A stretch of DNA of 35,464 nucleotides from JAURVT01 sp049059935 (GCF_049059935.1 NZ_JBMGQR010000044.1:1-35464), one strand, 5' to 3'. Positions 1-8,868 are shown, numbered from the stretch's first letter. Program-made: numbers and translations. The notes: a model not told the origin generated them from the sequence alone.

Positions 1-630
1 GGCGGGTTCTCCGCGGGCCAGCCCAAGTACAACTTCCAGCTGCCGCTCGCCGGGCGCACCGAGGACCAGGTGCTGGCCGGGATGAACCAGCTGTGGCGCC
101 GCAACATCAAGAAGGCCGCCAAGCAGGGTGTCGAGGTCGTGCAGGGCACCCGCGACGACCTCGCCGCGTTCCACTCCACGTACGTCGAGACCGCCGAGCG
201 CGACCACTTCACCCCGCGACCCCTCGGCTACTTCGAGACCATGTGGGACGCGCTGCGCGCCGAGGACCCCGACCGGATGCGCCTGTACCTCGCCCGCCAC
301 GAGGGCGACCTCGTCGCCGCGACGACGATGGTGCGCGTCGGCGAGCACGCCTGGTACTCCTACGGCGCGTCCACCACGGCCAAGCGCGACGTCCGCGGGT
401 CGAACGCGATCCAGTGGCAGATGATCCGCGACGCGATGGCCCAGGGCGCGGGCGTGTACGACATGCGCGGCATCACCGACACGCTCGACCCGGACGACAG
501 CCACGTCGGCCTGATCCAGTTCAAGGTCGGCACCGGCGGCGAGGCCGTGGAGTACCTGGGCGAGTGGGACCTGCCGATCTCGCGGCTGCTCTACACCGCT
601 TTCGACACGTACATGAAACGACGACGCTGA
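1..630 (+). CDS. FemAB-type peptidoglycan aminoacyltransferase, 3' part (5' end outside window)
   Basis: The reading frame is open from the first base, so this is the C-terminal 209 residues of a longer protein; the family is usually 330-400 residues. The text LWRRNIKKAAKQGVEV followed by FHSTYVETAERDHF and the block YDMRGI...DPDDSHVGLIQFKVGTGG is typical of the second GNAT-like domain of FemA/FemB/FemX proteins. These use aminoacyl-tRNA to add amino acids to the lipid II or peptidoglycan stem peptide in the cytoplasm. The frame ends 17 bases before an alanine-racemase-like gene, so the two are probably co-transcribed. The family is clear, but the amino acid donor cannot be read from the sequence. 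The internal GTG at 70 is not the true start because family homology continues upstream of it. Confidence 0.88.
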   Translation, partial: GGFSAGQPKYNFQLPLAGRTEDQVLAGMNQLWRRNIKKAAKQGVEVVQGTRDDLAAFHSTYVETAERDHFTPRPLGYFETMWDALRAEDPDRMRLYLARHEGDLVAATTMVRVGEHAWYSYGASTTAKRDVRGSNAIQWQMIRDAMAQGAGVYDMRGITDTLDPDDSHVGLIQFKVGTGGEAVEYLGEWDLPISRLLYTAFDTYMKRRR

Positions 631-647
631 CATGAAGAGGCGCTGAC

Positions 648-1709
648 ATGACGCTCACGCTCACCGTCGACGGCGACCGCTGGCGCGCGCACCTGCGCCA
701 GGTGGCCGACGAGAATCCCGGCCTGGTGCCGGTGCTCAAGGGCAACGGCTACGGCTTCGGCGTGCCGCGCCTGGCCCGCCGCGCCGCGTGGCTCGGCGTC
801 GACACCGTGGCCGTGGGCACCTACGCCGAGGTGCCCGAGGTGCTGACCCGCTTCGACGGCGACGTCCTCGTGCTCAGCCCGTGGCGCCCGTTCCTGCCCG
901 AGCTCGCCGACCCGCAGACGTACGACCCCCGCGTCGTGCACACCGTCGGGCGCACCGACGACCTCCGGGCGCTGGCGCAGGCGGCGCCGGCGGGCACCCG
1001 CGTCGTCCTCGAGGGCGTGACGTCGATGGCCCGCCACGGCTTCGACCGGCACGCGCTCACCGACGCCGCCGGCGCCCTGGGACGCCTGCGCATGGTCGGC
1101 TTCGCGGTGCACCTGCCGATGACCGGCGGCCACCTGGACGAGACCGACCGCTGGGCCGCCGCCGTCGAGGCCTCGCGTCTCGCCGACCGGTTCGACGGGC
1201 GTCCGCAGCTGTTCGTCTCCCACCTCGGCGCCGCCGAGCTCGTCGCGCTGCGCGAGCGGCGTCCCGGCTTCGACGTGCGCCCGCGCGTCGGCACCCAGCT
1301 GTGGCTCGGCGACCGCGGTGCGCTGCGCGTGCGTGCGCAGGTGCTCGACACCCACCCGGTCGAGCGCGGCGAGCGCATCGGCTACCGCCAGCGCCCGATG
1401 CCGGTCGGCGGCACCCTGCTCGTCGTGTCGGGCGGCACCGCCCACGGCATCGGCCTGGAGGCCCCGACGGCCGCGTCGGGCCTGCGTCAGCGGGCCACCT
1501 CCCTGGCCAAGGGCGGGCTCGAGGCGGCCGGGCTCGCGCTGTCGCCGTTCAGCGTCGGCGGCAAGCAGCGCTGGTTCGCCGAGCCGCCGCACATGCAGGC
1601 GAGCATGCTGCTGCTGCCGTCGTCGGTGCGCGTCCCCGAGGTCGGCGACGAGCTCGACGTCCAGGTCCGGTTCACCACCACGCGCTTCGACGTCGTCGAC
1701 GTCAGCTGA
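648..1709 (+). CDS. Alanine racemase-like PLP-barrel protein
   Basis: This 353-residue protein has an alanine racemase fold-type III layout. The PLP-lysine motif PVLKGNGYGFG (K31) matches the usual AVVKANAYGHG, and a GERIGYRQR segment sits where the second catalytic tyrosine of Alr lies (Y246). An AAGAGG ribosome site at 635-640 supports the ATG at 648. It follows a FemAB aminoacyltransferase by 17 bases. The motif around the lysine and the region around Y246 (Alr usually has GYGGTW-like text) differ from housekeeping Alr. It may therefore racemise or bind another amino acid, or be a paralogue specialised for the peptidoglycan bridge; this is inference. The 3' end overlaps the convergent gene by 8 bases. 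Confidence 0.8.
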   Translation: MTLTLTVDGDRWRAHLRQVADENPGLVPVLKGNGYGFGVPRLARRAAWLGVDTVAVGTYAEVPEVLTRFDGDVLVLSPWRPFLPELADPQTYDPRVVHTVGRTDDLRALAQAAPAGTRVVLEGVTSMARHGFDRHALTDAAGALGRLRMVGFAVHLPMTGGHLDETDRWAAAVEASRLADRFDGRPQLFVSHLGAAELVALRERRPGFDVRPRVGTQLWLGDRGALRVRAQVLDTHPVERGERIGYRQRPMPVGGTLLVVSGGTAHGIGLEAPTAASGLRQRATSLAKGGLEAAGLALSPFSVGGKQRWFAEPPHMQASMLLLPSSVRVPEVGDELDVQVRFTTTRFDVVDVS

Positions 1710-3075
1710 CGACCGGCTGGTCCGCCGGGAGCCGCGCCGGCCGGTCGTCGCGCGTGGACGCGCGGACCACCCGCCACGCGATCCACCACGTGGCAGCCAG
1801 GCGCAGCAGCAGCCCGACGACGGCGAGCGGGTCGCTGCCGTCGATCGCGACGGTCGCGCCCGCCGCCTGCCACGCACCGGTCAGGTGGGCGAGCACCTCG
1901 GCGAGCTGCCACAGCCCGATGTCGCGGACGGCCGTCGGTCCCCGGTGCGCGAGCACCACGAAGGGCAGCAGCCAGAGCCCCTGCGCCGGCAGGTCGACCG
2001 TCGACACCGTCACCAGGCCCGCGAGGCTCACCACGACGAGTGCCGCGGGGTCGATCGACCACCGGCGCACCTGCCCGAGGCCCACCACGAGCACGAGCAC
2101 CAGGAGCCACCCGACGGCGCTCAGCAGACCGACCCGTCCGGGCTCGGGGCTGACCCCGACCGCCGCGAGCAGGCCCCACGTCGTCCTGGGCCCGCGTCCG
2201 GCGGTCAGCGCCTGGGTGAGCGCCGCGCTCGACTCGCCCCCGGTGAGCACGAACGCCGCCGTGGTGAGCACGATCCAGGTGACGAACGTCGACGCCAGCA
2301 CCCGCGTCGCGACCGCGCCGGCGACCCGGAGCACCACCGCGACGAGCGCCACGAGGACGGCCAGCGCGAGCCCGGCCGACGCCAGCGCCACACCGCAGAG
2401 CACCCCGGCGAGCACCGGTCTCCGCGACCGCCACGCGACGAACCCGGCCACCGCCAGGGCCACCGGCACCATCGACCAGCCCGCCAGGCCACCGACCACG
2501 AGCACCGGCGGGGCGGCCAGCCACCACAGCCGCGACGGCACCAGCGGGCCGCGGCCCCCGCCGAGGACCGAGCGCTCCGCCGCCTCCTCGCGCCGGACCA
2601 CGCGGGCGACCAGGGCCACCACGAGCCAGAAGGCCAGCAGCTGCAGGAGCGTGGCCAGGGCGGTGTACGCCAAGGCCTCGCCCCGGACGTCGGGGCGCTC
2701 GGAGAGGGTCTCGAGCGGGACGTCGTCACGTCCCGCGGTGTCGCCGCCGCGCAGGGTGCGGGCGACGGCGGCCGTGCCCCAGGCCAGCGTGGCCACGGGG
2801 GCGCTCAGGTCGGACGGCTGGTGCCGCCCGCCCTCGTCCGCGAGCGGCAGCACGCCCTCGGCCAGCCCGAGGTCGACGTAGTCGCGCGGCAGGTCGTTCG
2901 CGCAGAGCAGCGTCTGGTCGCGGGGAGGGTCCCACCAGGCGGCGTCGTCACCGGTGGCGCACGGCACCGAGCGCAGCACCGTCACCAGGCTCGCGACGAC
3001 CGCCGCCGCGAGCAGCAGCCGGACCGGCGTCCACCAGGGGTGCGGGCGCGCCCGCACCCCCGACGGGCCGATCAC
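1702..3075 (-). CDS. GT87/DUF2029-like polytopic membrane glycosyltransferase
   Basis: This is a 457-residue protein with about ten hydrophobic segments. The first, RLLLAAAVVASLVTVL, comes near residue 20, followed by a long extracytoplasmic loop (PCATGDDAAWWDPPRDQ to about residue 90). The architecture and the position directly downstream of a class A PBP match M. tuberculosis Rv0051 and related proteins annotated as glycosyltransferase family 87 or DUF2029. Such enzymes use polyprenyl-phosphate sugars, but the substrate here is unknown. The GTG start lies only 3 bases after the ponA stop, so translation is probably coupled to ponA. Membrane location is clear, while catalytic activity is inferred from family and neighbour. 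Confidence 0.72.
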   Translation of the reverse strand: MIGPSGVRARPHPWWTPVRLLLAAAVVASLVTVLRSVPCATGDDAAWWDPPRDQTLLCANDLPRDYVDLGLAEGVLPLADEGGRHQPSDLSAPVATLAWGTAAVARTLRGGDTAGRDDVPLETLSERPDVRGEALAYTALATLLQLLAFWLVVALVARVVRREEAAERSVLGGGRGPLVPSRLWWLAAPPVLVVGGLAGWSMVPVALAVAGFVAWRSRRPVLAGVLCGVALASAGLALAVLVALVAVVLRVAGAVATRVLASTFVTWIVLTTAAFVLTGGESSAALTQALTAGRGPRTTWGLLAAVGVSPEPGRVGLLSAVGWLLVLVLVVGLGQVRRWSIDPAALVVVSLAGLVTVSTVDLPAQGLWLLPFVVLAHRGPTAVRDIGLWQLAEVLAHLTGAWQAAGATVAIDGSDPLAVVGLLLRLAATWWIAWRVVRASTRDDRPARLPADQPVVS

Positions 3076-3078
3076 GAC

Positions 3079-5256
3079 TCAGTCCTGGCGGCCGCCGGGC
3101 AGCGGCGGGTCGGCCGGGTCCGTCGTCGGCGGCTGCGTGGTGGCCGGCGGCGCGGTGGTCGCGGGAGGCGCGGTCGTCGGCGCGGGCGTCGTCGGCTCAG
3201 GCTCGGTGGTCTCCTCGTCGCGCGGACGGGCGGTCTCCTCGTCACGGTCCCGCTCGGTCTGACGCGGCGTCGAGCGCGTGGCCGGCGGCACGTAGGTGGT
3301 GCCCTCCTTGGCGCGGATGTTGGCCGCCGGGGGGAACGTGCCGCACTCGTCGCCGTCGATCTCGCCGTCCATGATGTTGGCGAAGGTGCGCGCCGGGTAC
3401 TGGCCGCCGAAGAACGGCTGCAGGTAGCCCTCGAGGTCGGCGTTGCCGTTCTTGCCGCGGACGTACATGACGGCGGTCGACATCTTGGGCGTGTAGCCGA
3501 CGAACCACGACGACGACACCCGCTGGGCCGCACCCGGCTTGGACTGGAACGTCGCCGTGCCCGTCTTGCCGGCCGTCGGGCACATCGTGCGCCCGTTGAC
3601 GCCGGTGCCGTCGGACTGCGTGACCCCCTGCAGGGCCGAGGTGACGTCGGCCGCGACGGCGGCGGAGAAGCCGCGCTCGGTCTTGACCTCGTGGTCGTAG
3701 AGCACGTCGCCCTTGCTGTCGGACACCTTGGACACCACGAACCACTCGTGACGCATGCCCTTGTTGGCGAACGTCGCGTACGCGTTGGCCATGTCGATGA
3801 CCGGGACGGGCTCGACGCCGAGCGAGGTGACGGGCACCGACGGGATGCGCTGGACGACGTTGGCCGGGATGCCGGCGTCACGGGCCGCCTTGCGGATCTC
3901 GTCCGGGCCGTCGTCCATCTGCTCGGTGAGGTCGACGAACGCGGTGTTGATCGACTTCTGGGTGGCGCGCTTGAGGCTGACGCGTCCGAAGGACTCACCG
4001 CCGGAGTCGCCCTGGTTGCCGACGGTGTCGTTGCCGACCCGGATGGGCGAGTTGCCGTTCAGGCTCGTGTTGAGGCTGTAGCCGTTGCGCAGCGCCGCGG
4101 CGACCGCGAAGGGCTTGAAGGTCGAGCCGGGCTGGGCACCGCTGGTGGCCCAGTTCAGCTGGCTCTCCAGGTAGTCCGGGCCGCCGTACATGGCGCGGAC
4201 CGCACCGGTGGCGGTGTCGATCGACGTCGACGCGACGTGCAGCTGGCTGAGGTCGTCCGGAGCGGTCTCCTTGATCGCCTCGACCGTGGCGTTCTGCGCC
4301 TTGCGGTTGAAGGTGGTGCGGACGTTCAGGCCGCCGCCGTTGATCTGCGCGTCGGTGAAGCCCTGCTTCTGCAGCTGCAGGTCGGTGAGCCGCAGCAGGT
4401 AGCCCTTGGTGCCGCCGAAGCGGCTGCGCTGCTCCTGGTCGGCGAACGACGGCAGGCGGTCGCTGACCTCGTCGGCCTGCGCCTGGGTGATCGCCTCGGA
4501 CTTGACCATGCCGTCGAGCACGTAGTCGTAGCGCTGGAGCAGCCGCTCGCGGGTCTGGTCCGAGCCGAAGGGGTCCATGCCGCTGGGCGAGTTGACGACC
4601 GCCGACAGCATGGCCGCCTCGTCGATGCTCAGCTCGGACGCCGGCTTGCCGAAGTAGCGCTCGGACGCGGCCTGCACGCCGTAGGCGCCGTTGCCGTAGT
4701 ACACGGTGTTGAGGTAGCCCTCGAGGATGTCGTCCTTGGAGAGCTGGTTGTGGATCTTGATGGACAGGATCGCCTCGCGCGCCTTGCGCTTGAGGGTCTG
4801 CTCCTGCGTCAGGTAGAGCACCTTGACGTACTGCTGGGTGATCGTCGACGCGCCCTGCGTGCTGTCGCTCGTCGCGTTGTTGCGCGCGGCGCGGACGATG
4901 CCGCGCAGGTCGATGCCGCGGTTGGTGTAGAAGCTGCGGTCCTCGGCGGCGATGATCGCGGCCTGCATCGAGGGGGCGACCTGGTCGAGCTCGACGTTGC
5001 GGCGGTTCTGGACCTCGAACTTGCCGATCGGCGTCTTGCCGTCGGAGTAGTAGACCGTGGTGGTCTGGGTCAGGAACTCGGCGTTGGCGTCGGGGATGTC
5101 GACGTTGCGGTAGATCAGGTAGCCGACGACGGCGCCCAGGACGGTGACCACCGCCCCGGTGATCAGGGTCCACTTGAACGCCCGACGCCACAGGGGCGCC
5201 TTGGCGCCCTTCGCGCGTCGTGACGTGGGCTTGCCGTTCTTCTCACCAGTGGCCAC
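3079..5256 (-). CDS. ponA: Class A penicillin-binding protein (transglycosylase/transpeptidase)
   Basis: This 725-residue bifunctional peptidoglycan synthase has a basic cytoplasmic head and one membrane segment (about residues 28-50). A GT51 domain follows with EDRSFYTNRG (catalytic E105), GASTITQQ and EGYLNTVYYGNGAYG. The transpeptidase domain carries STFK (S378, K381), SIN (435-437) and KTGTA (K564). The C-terminal roughly 75 residues are a Thr/Pro/Glu-rich low-complexity tail. It polymerises lipid II and cross-links peptides at the outer membrane face. The usual His of the EDxxFxxHxG motif is Asn here, a substitution I believe is common in actinobacteria. The GTG start has an AGGAG about 10 bases upstream. 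It is divergent from ino1 and resembles M. tuberculosis ponA1 (Rv0050) in neighbourhood. Confidence 0.95.
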   Translation of the reverse strand: MATGEKNGKPTSRRAKGAKAPLWRRAFKWTLITGAVVTVLGAVVGYLIYRNVDIPDANAEFLTQTTTVYYSDGKTPIGKFEVQNRRNVELDQVAPSMQAAIIAAEDRSFYTNRGIDLRGIVRAARNNATSDSTQGASTITQQYVKVLYLTQEQTLKRKAREAILSIKIHNQLSKDDILEGYLNTVYYGNGAYGVQAASERYFGKPASELSIDEAAMLSAVVNSPSGMDPFGSDQTRERLLQRYDYVLDGMVKSEAITQAQADEVSDRLPSFADQEQRSRFGGTKGYLLRLTDLQLQKQGFTDAQINGGGLNVRTTFNRKAQNATVEAIKETAPDDLSQLHVASTSIDTATGAVRAMYGGPDYLESQLNWATSGAQPGSTFKPFAVAAALRNGYSLNTSLNGNSPIRVGNDTVGNQGDSGGESFGRVSLKRATQKSINTAFVDLTEQMDDGPDEIRKAARDAGIPANVVQRIPSVPVTSLGVEPVPVIDMANAYATFANKGMRHEWFVVSKVSDSKGDVLYDHEVKTERGFSAAVAADVTSALQGVTQSDGTGVNGRTMCPTAGKTGTATFQSKPGAAQRVSSSWFVGYTPKMSTAVMYVRGKNGNADLEGYLQPFFGGQYPARTFANIMDGEIDGDECGTFPPAANIRAKEGTTYVPPATRSTPRQTERDRDEETARPRDEETTEPEPTTPAPTTAPPATTAPPATTQPPTTDPADPPLPGGRQD

Positions 5257-5471
5257 GGGGTGCAGTCTCCTGTCGTCTCGTCCGTCCCGAACCGGGCGCT
5301 AGGGCAGGCAGGAGCCGTGCGCCAGGCCTGGGGCAACCTCCCCAGTGTGCAGAACGAACGGTGATGAGCCGAATCCTCGGACGGTCCGAGGCGGACCTCA
5401 CACCGCGATCCTCGGCCATCTGGGGGAAGCGCGTCCACCGCATCATGCCCGTGGACCGGGGTGGGGGTACT

Positions 5472-5510
5472 GTCCGGACCTGACATACTGCAAGCATGTT
5501 AGGTCCGGAC
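5472..5510. promoter_or_regulatory. Long inverted repeat (probable operator) upstream of ino1
   Basis: GTCCGGACCTGACAT (5472-5486) and ATGTTAGGTCCGGAC (5496-5510) form a dyad with 14 of 15 matched bases around a 9-base spacer. It ends 15 bases before the ino1 ATG and overlaps a CATACT hexamer (5484-5489) that could be the -10. The remaining 5257-5471 of the divergent ponA/ino1 gap shows no gene I can support. The position fits a repressor operator, although an mRNA hairpin in the ino1 leader is the alternative. The binding protein is unknown. Confidence 0.6.
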
Positions 5511-5525
5511 GACGAAGGAGCACAG

Positions 5526-6605
5526 ATGGCATCGGTACGCGTGGCGATCGTCGGGGTGGGCAACTGCGCCACGTCCCTGGTCCAGGGCGTCGAGTACTAC
5601 CGCGACGCCGACCCCTCGGGCGTCGTCCCCGGCCTCATGCACGTGACGTTCGGCGAGTACCACGTCGGCGACGTCGAGTTCGTGGCCGCGTTCGACGTCG
5701 ACGCCAAGAAGGTCGGCTTCGACCTGTCCGAGGCGACGCGCGCCAGCGAGAACAACACCATCCGCATCGCCGACGTGCCGCCGCTCGGCGTCACCGTGCA
5801 GCGCGGTCACACGCTCGACGGCCTCGGCAAGTACTACCGCGAGACCATCGAGGAGGCCGACGCCGAGCCGGTCGACGTCGTGCAGGTGCTGCGCGACACC
5901 GGGGCCGACGTGCTCGTGTCCTACCTCCCGGTGGGCTCGGAGGAGGCCGACAAGTTCTACGCCCAGTGCGCGATCGACGCCGGCGTCGCGTTCGTCAACG
6001 CGCTGCCGGTCTTCATCGCGTCCGACCCCGTGTGGGCCAAGAAGTTCGAGGACGCCGGCGTCCCGGTCATCGGCGACGACATCAAGAGCCAGGTGGGTGC
6101 GACGATCACGCACCGCGTCATGGCCAAGCTGTTCGAGGACCGCGGCGTCGTGCTCGACCGCACGTACCAGCTCAACGTCGGCGGCAACATGGACTTCAAG
6201 AACATGCTCGAGCGCGACCGCCTGGAGTCCAAGAAGGTCTCCAAGACGCAGGCCGTGACGTCGAACCTCGGCCACGACCTCGGTGAGAAGAACGTCCACA
6301 TCGGGCCCAGCGACTACGTCCAGTGGCTCGACGACCGCAAGTGGGCCTACGTCCGCCTCGAGGGTCGCGCGTTCGGCGACGTCCCGCTGAACCTGGAGTA
6401 CAAGCTCGAGGTCTGGGACTCCCCCAACTCCGCCGGCATCATCATCGACGCCATCCGCGCCGCCAAGATCGCCAAGGACCGCGGCATCGGCGGCCCGCTG
6501 GTCAGCGCGTCGTCCTACCTGATGAAGTCGCCGCCGGTGCAGCGCCCGGACGACCTCGGCCGCGCCAAGCTCGAGGCCTACATCGCCGGCGACGAGGAAC
6601 GCTGA
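5526..6605 (+). CDS. ino1: Inositol-3-phosphate synthase
   Basis: This 359-residue enzyme converts glucose 6-phosphate to 1L-myo-inositol 1-phosphate with NAD, the first step toward phosphatidylinositol, mycothiol and related glycolipids. The N-terminal NAD-binding text VAIVGVGNCATS is clear. The C-terminal block NVGGNMDFKNMLERDRLESKKVSKTQAVTSNL holds the conserved catalytic lysines. Sequence and length match the short actinobacterial Ino1 type (M. tuberculosis Rv0046c). I chose the ATG at 5526 because GAAGGAG lies 5 bases upstream. An in-frame ATG at 5496 would add ten residues and would fit a leaderless start after CATACT. In many relatives a PadR-type regulator gene sits upstream; none is present here. 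Confidence 0.95.
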   Translation: MASVRVAIVGVGNCATSLVQGVEYYRDADPSGVVPGLMHVTFGEYHVGDVEFVAAFDVDAKKVGFDLSEATRASENNTIRIADVPPLGVTVQRGHTLDGLGKYYRETIEEADAEPVDVVQVLRDTGADVLVSYLPVGSEEADKFYAQCAIDAGVAFVNALPVFIASDPVWAKKFEDAGVPVIGDDIKSQVGATITHRVMAKLFEDRGVVLDRTYQLNVGGNMDFKNMLERDRLESKKVSKTQAVTSNLGHDLGEKNVHIGPSDYVQWLDDRKWAYVRLEGRAFGDVPLNLEYKLEVWDSPNSAGIIIDAIRAAKIAKDRGIGGPLVSASSYLMKSPPVQRPDDLGRAKLEAYIAGDEER

Positions 6606-6627
6606 CGCAGGCGGCTGCCGCGCGCCC

Positions 6628-6633
6628 TACGAT
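6628..6633 (+). promoter_or_regulatory. -10 element, leaderless start of MFS gene
   Basis: TACGAT ends 6 bases before the GTG at 6640, and there is no ribosome-binding site between them. This spacing puts the transcription start at or next to the start codon. No convincing -35 is visible. Confidence 0.5.
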
Positions 6634-6639
6634 CGGGAC

Positions 6640-7752
6640 GTGACGTCCGCGGGGGTGCTGTGGACGCCCGGGTTCCGGCGCCTGCTCGCGGCGCGTCTGA
6701 CGTCGCAGGCCGGCGACGGCGCCTTCACCGCGGGCGTGGCGTTCCTCGTCCTGCTGTCCCCGACCTCGCAGCAGACGCCCACCGCCTACGCGGGCGTGCT
6801 CGCGCTGCTCCTGCTGCCGTTCTGCGTGGTGGGGCCGTTCGCGGCGAGCGTCATCGACCGGTGGCGCCGACGGCGCGTGCTCGTGCTGGGGCAGATGTCG
6901 CGCGTCGCGCTGGCGGCCGTCGTCGCGGTGCTGGCGCTGACCGGCGACTCCGGGCCGTGGACGTACGTGCTGGTGCTGCTGGCGCTCGGCGTCAACCGCC
7001 TGGTGCTGGCCGCGCTGTCGGCGTCGGTGCCGCACGTCGTGGGCGCCGACCGTTTCGTGGACGCGAACGCGCTGGGGCCCACGTCGGGATCGGTGACCAC
7101 CGGCATCGGCATCGGTGTCGGCGGCGCCGTGGCCGCCGCCACGCAGACCGCCGGGGCGGTGCTGGTGGCGGTGGCCCTGTGGTCCCTCGCCGCGCTGGTG
7201 GCGCGCGGGTTCGGGCGCGACGAGCTCGGGCCGGACGTCCCCCTGCCGACGCCCACCCTGAGGGCGACCGCCCGCGACCTGGCCGCGGTGACGCGCCACC
7301 TGCGCGACCGCCCGCGTGCGTCCGTCGCGCTCGCCCGGTTGGGGGCCGCCCGGCTGCTCGTCGGCGCGCTGACCATCGCGACCCTGGCGGTGACGGGCAC
7401 CGACGGCACCGAGGCCGCCGTCGTCGCCCTGGCCAGCGGCATCGGGTTCGGGGCCGGCGCGGTGGGCACCCCGTGGGCGTCCCGCCGGGTGCGCACCGGC
7501 ACCTGGGTGGCCGGGTGCCTCGTGGTCGCCGTGGTGCTCGGCGCCGTCGGCGCCACGCTGGCCGTCCCGTGGTCGTGGGCGACGGCCGGGCTCGGGGTGG
7601 GCCTGCTCGCCCAGTCCACCAAGATCTGGACCGACACGCTGGTGCAGCGCCACGTCGACGAGCCGTTCCTCGGACGCGCGTTCACCGTCTACGACCTGGT
7701 CTACAACGCCTCGTTCGTGCTCGGCACGCTCGTGGTGCTCCCGCTGGTCTAG
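6640..7752 (+). CDS. Major facilitator superfamily transporter
   Basis: This 370-residue protein is almost entirely hydrophobic with about ten to twelve membrane segments. The short basic loop VIDRWRRRRVLVLGQ after the second segment is the typical MFS loop 2-3 signature, and an internal repeat of the fold is visible around residue 220. The substrate cannot be told. The GTG start directly follows a -10 element. It lies 34 bases downstream of ino1 but probably has its own promoter. Its end overlaps the convergent oxidoreductase by 4 bases. M. tuberculosis also has an MFS-like gene (Rv0037c) not far from ino1, so the association may be old. Confidence 0.82.
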   Translation: MTSAGVLWTPGFRRLLAARLTSQAGDGAFTAGVAFLVLLSPTSQQTPTAYAGVLALLLLPFCVVGPFAASVIDRWRRRRVLVLGQMSRVALAAVVAVLALTGDSGPWTYVLVLLALGVNRLVLAALSASVPHVVGADRFVDANALGPTSGSVTTGIGIGVGGAVAAATQTAGAVLVAVALWSLAALVARGFGRDELGPDVPLPTPTLRATARDLAAVTRHLRDRPRASVALARLGAARLLVGALTIATLAVTGTDGTEAAVVALASGIGFGAGAVGTPWASRRVRTGTWVAGCLVVAVVLGAVGATLAVPWSWATAGLGVGLLAQSTKIWTDTLVQRHVDEPFLGRAFTVYDLVYNASFVLGTLVVLPLV

Positions 7753-8774
7753 GCCGGCGAGACGTCGATCAGCACCTTGCCGACGACGGAGTCCTCGACG
7801 GCGGCGTGCGCGTCGGCGACCTGGTCGAGGGTGAAGTGGTGCAGCGGGAGGCCGTGCTCCTCGCCGACGCCGAACGCCCCGTCACGCAGCGCGGCGGTGA
7901 CGTCCTCGGCGCCGGCCTGCAGGGCCGCGTCGCCGACGGTGTAGAGCAGCACGCCCTGGAGCCGGGCGTTGGTCGCGAAGGTCGAGCGGACGTCGAGCGT
8001 CACCTCGTCGCCGCCGTTGTTGGCGTAGAACGCGACGGTGCCGCGCGGCCGGATCACCTGGAGGTCGAGGGGCAGGTTCTGCGCGGGGGCCACCTCCACC
8101 ACGAGGTCGACGCCGTCCGGGGCCAGCCCGCGGATCGCCGCGACGGTGTCGCCGGCGGTGTAGTCGACGACGTGGTGCGCGCCGGCCGCCGTCGCGAGCG
8201 CGCCCTTGGCGTCGCTGCTCACGGTGCTGATCACGGTCGCGCCCGACCAGCGCGCCAGCTGGATGGCGGCGTTGCCGACGGCTCCCGCGCCTCCGGCGAC
8301 CAGCACCGTCACCCCGTCGAGCGTGCCGGGGCCGAGACGCGTCGGGCCGTCCTCGGCCACCGTCAGCGTCCGGTGGGCCGTGACGGCGGGGACGCCGAGG
8401 TCGGCGCCGACGTCGAACGAGACGCCGTCAGGCAGCGCGAAGACGCGGTCCGCGGGCAGCACCGTCTGCTCCTGCGCGGTGCCGGTGGGGCGCTGGAACG
8501 CCGCGAGCATCACCCAGACGTGGTCGCCGACGGCCAGGTGCGCGACGCCGTCGCCCACCGCGTCGACGACGCCGGAGCCGTCCTGGTTCGGGACCACCTC
8601 GGGGAACGGCATGCCGCCGCCGGTCGCGCCCTGGCGGTTCTTCCAGTCGGTGGGGTTGACCGCGGAGCGGACGACCCGCACGCGCACCTCGCCGGGGCCG
8701 GGCTCGGCGACGTCGCGGTCGGCCACGCTGAGGACGGACGGTGCTCCGGTCTGGGTGTACACGGCGGCGCGCAT
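7749..8774 (-). CDS. NADPH:quinone reductase-like medium-chain dehydrogenase
   Basis: This 341-residue member of the MDR superfamily has a GroES-like N-terminal domain (VRVRVVRSAVNPTDWK, PNQDGSGVVDAVGDGV, VGDHVWV). A Rossmann fold follows with VLVAGGAGAVGNAAIQLA near residue 150. No structural-zinc cysteine cluster is visible, which fits the quinone oxidoreductase (QOR/zeta-crystallin) branch rather than zinc alcohol dehydrogenases. It probably reduces quinones or enones with NADPH in the cytosol. The ATG at 8774 is preceded by GAAGGAG 4 bases upstream. The frame continues further upstream, but that part lacks family similarity and overlaps the divergent gene. It appears monocistronic. Confidence 0.88.
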   Translation of the reverse strand: MRAAVYTQTGAPSVLSVADRDVAEPGPGEVRVRVVRSAVNPTDWKNRQGATGGGMPFPEVVPNQDGSGVVDAVGDGVAHLAVGDHVWVMLAAFQRPTGTAQEQTVLPADRVFALPDGVSFDVGADLGVPAVTAHRTLTVAEDGPTRLGPGTLDGVTVLVAGGAGAVGNAAIQLARWSGATVISTVSSDAKGALATAAGAHHVVDYTAGDTVAAIRGLAPDGVDLVVEVAPAQNLPLDLQVIRPRGTVAFYANNGGDEVTLDVRSTFATNARLQGVLLYTVGDAALQAGAEDVTAALRDGAFGVGEEHGLPLHHFTLDQVADAHAAVEDSVVGKVLIDVSPA

Positions 8775-8868
8775 GAGGCTCCTTCGTCGGTGCGGGGTGG
8801 TCCTCGGGCCAACGCCCGGAGCCGCCGGGGTATGCCCACGCGCTCCCGCGGGCCGGTGCGTGCGGGTC

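Noticed and set aside
1318..5223. A 1301-codon open frame on the plus strand across the GT87-like and ponA genes
   Set aside because: It is an antisense shadow typical of GC-rich DNA. It runs over genes with clear motifs on the minus strand and its translation is low-complexity.
5496..5525. ATG 5496 as the ino1 start, 6 bases after CATACT (leaderless pattern)
   Set aside because: The ATG at 5526 has a strong GAAGGAG at good distance and matches the family N-terminus. The upstream ten residues lie in the palindrome.
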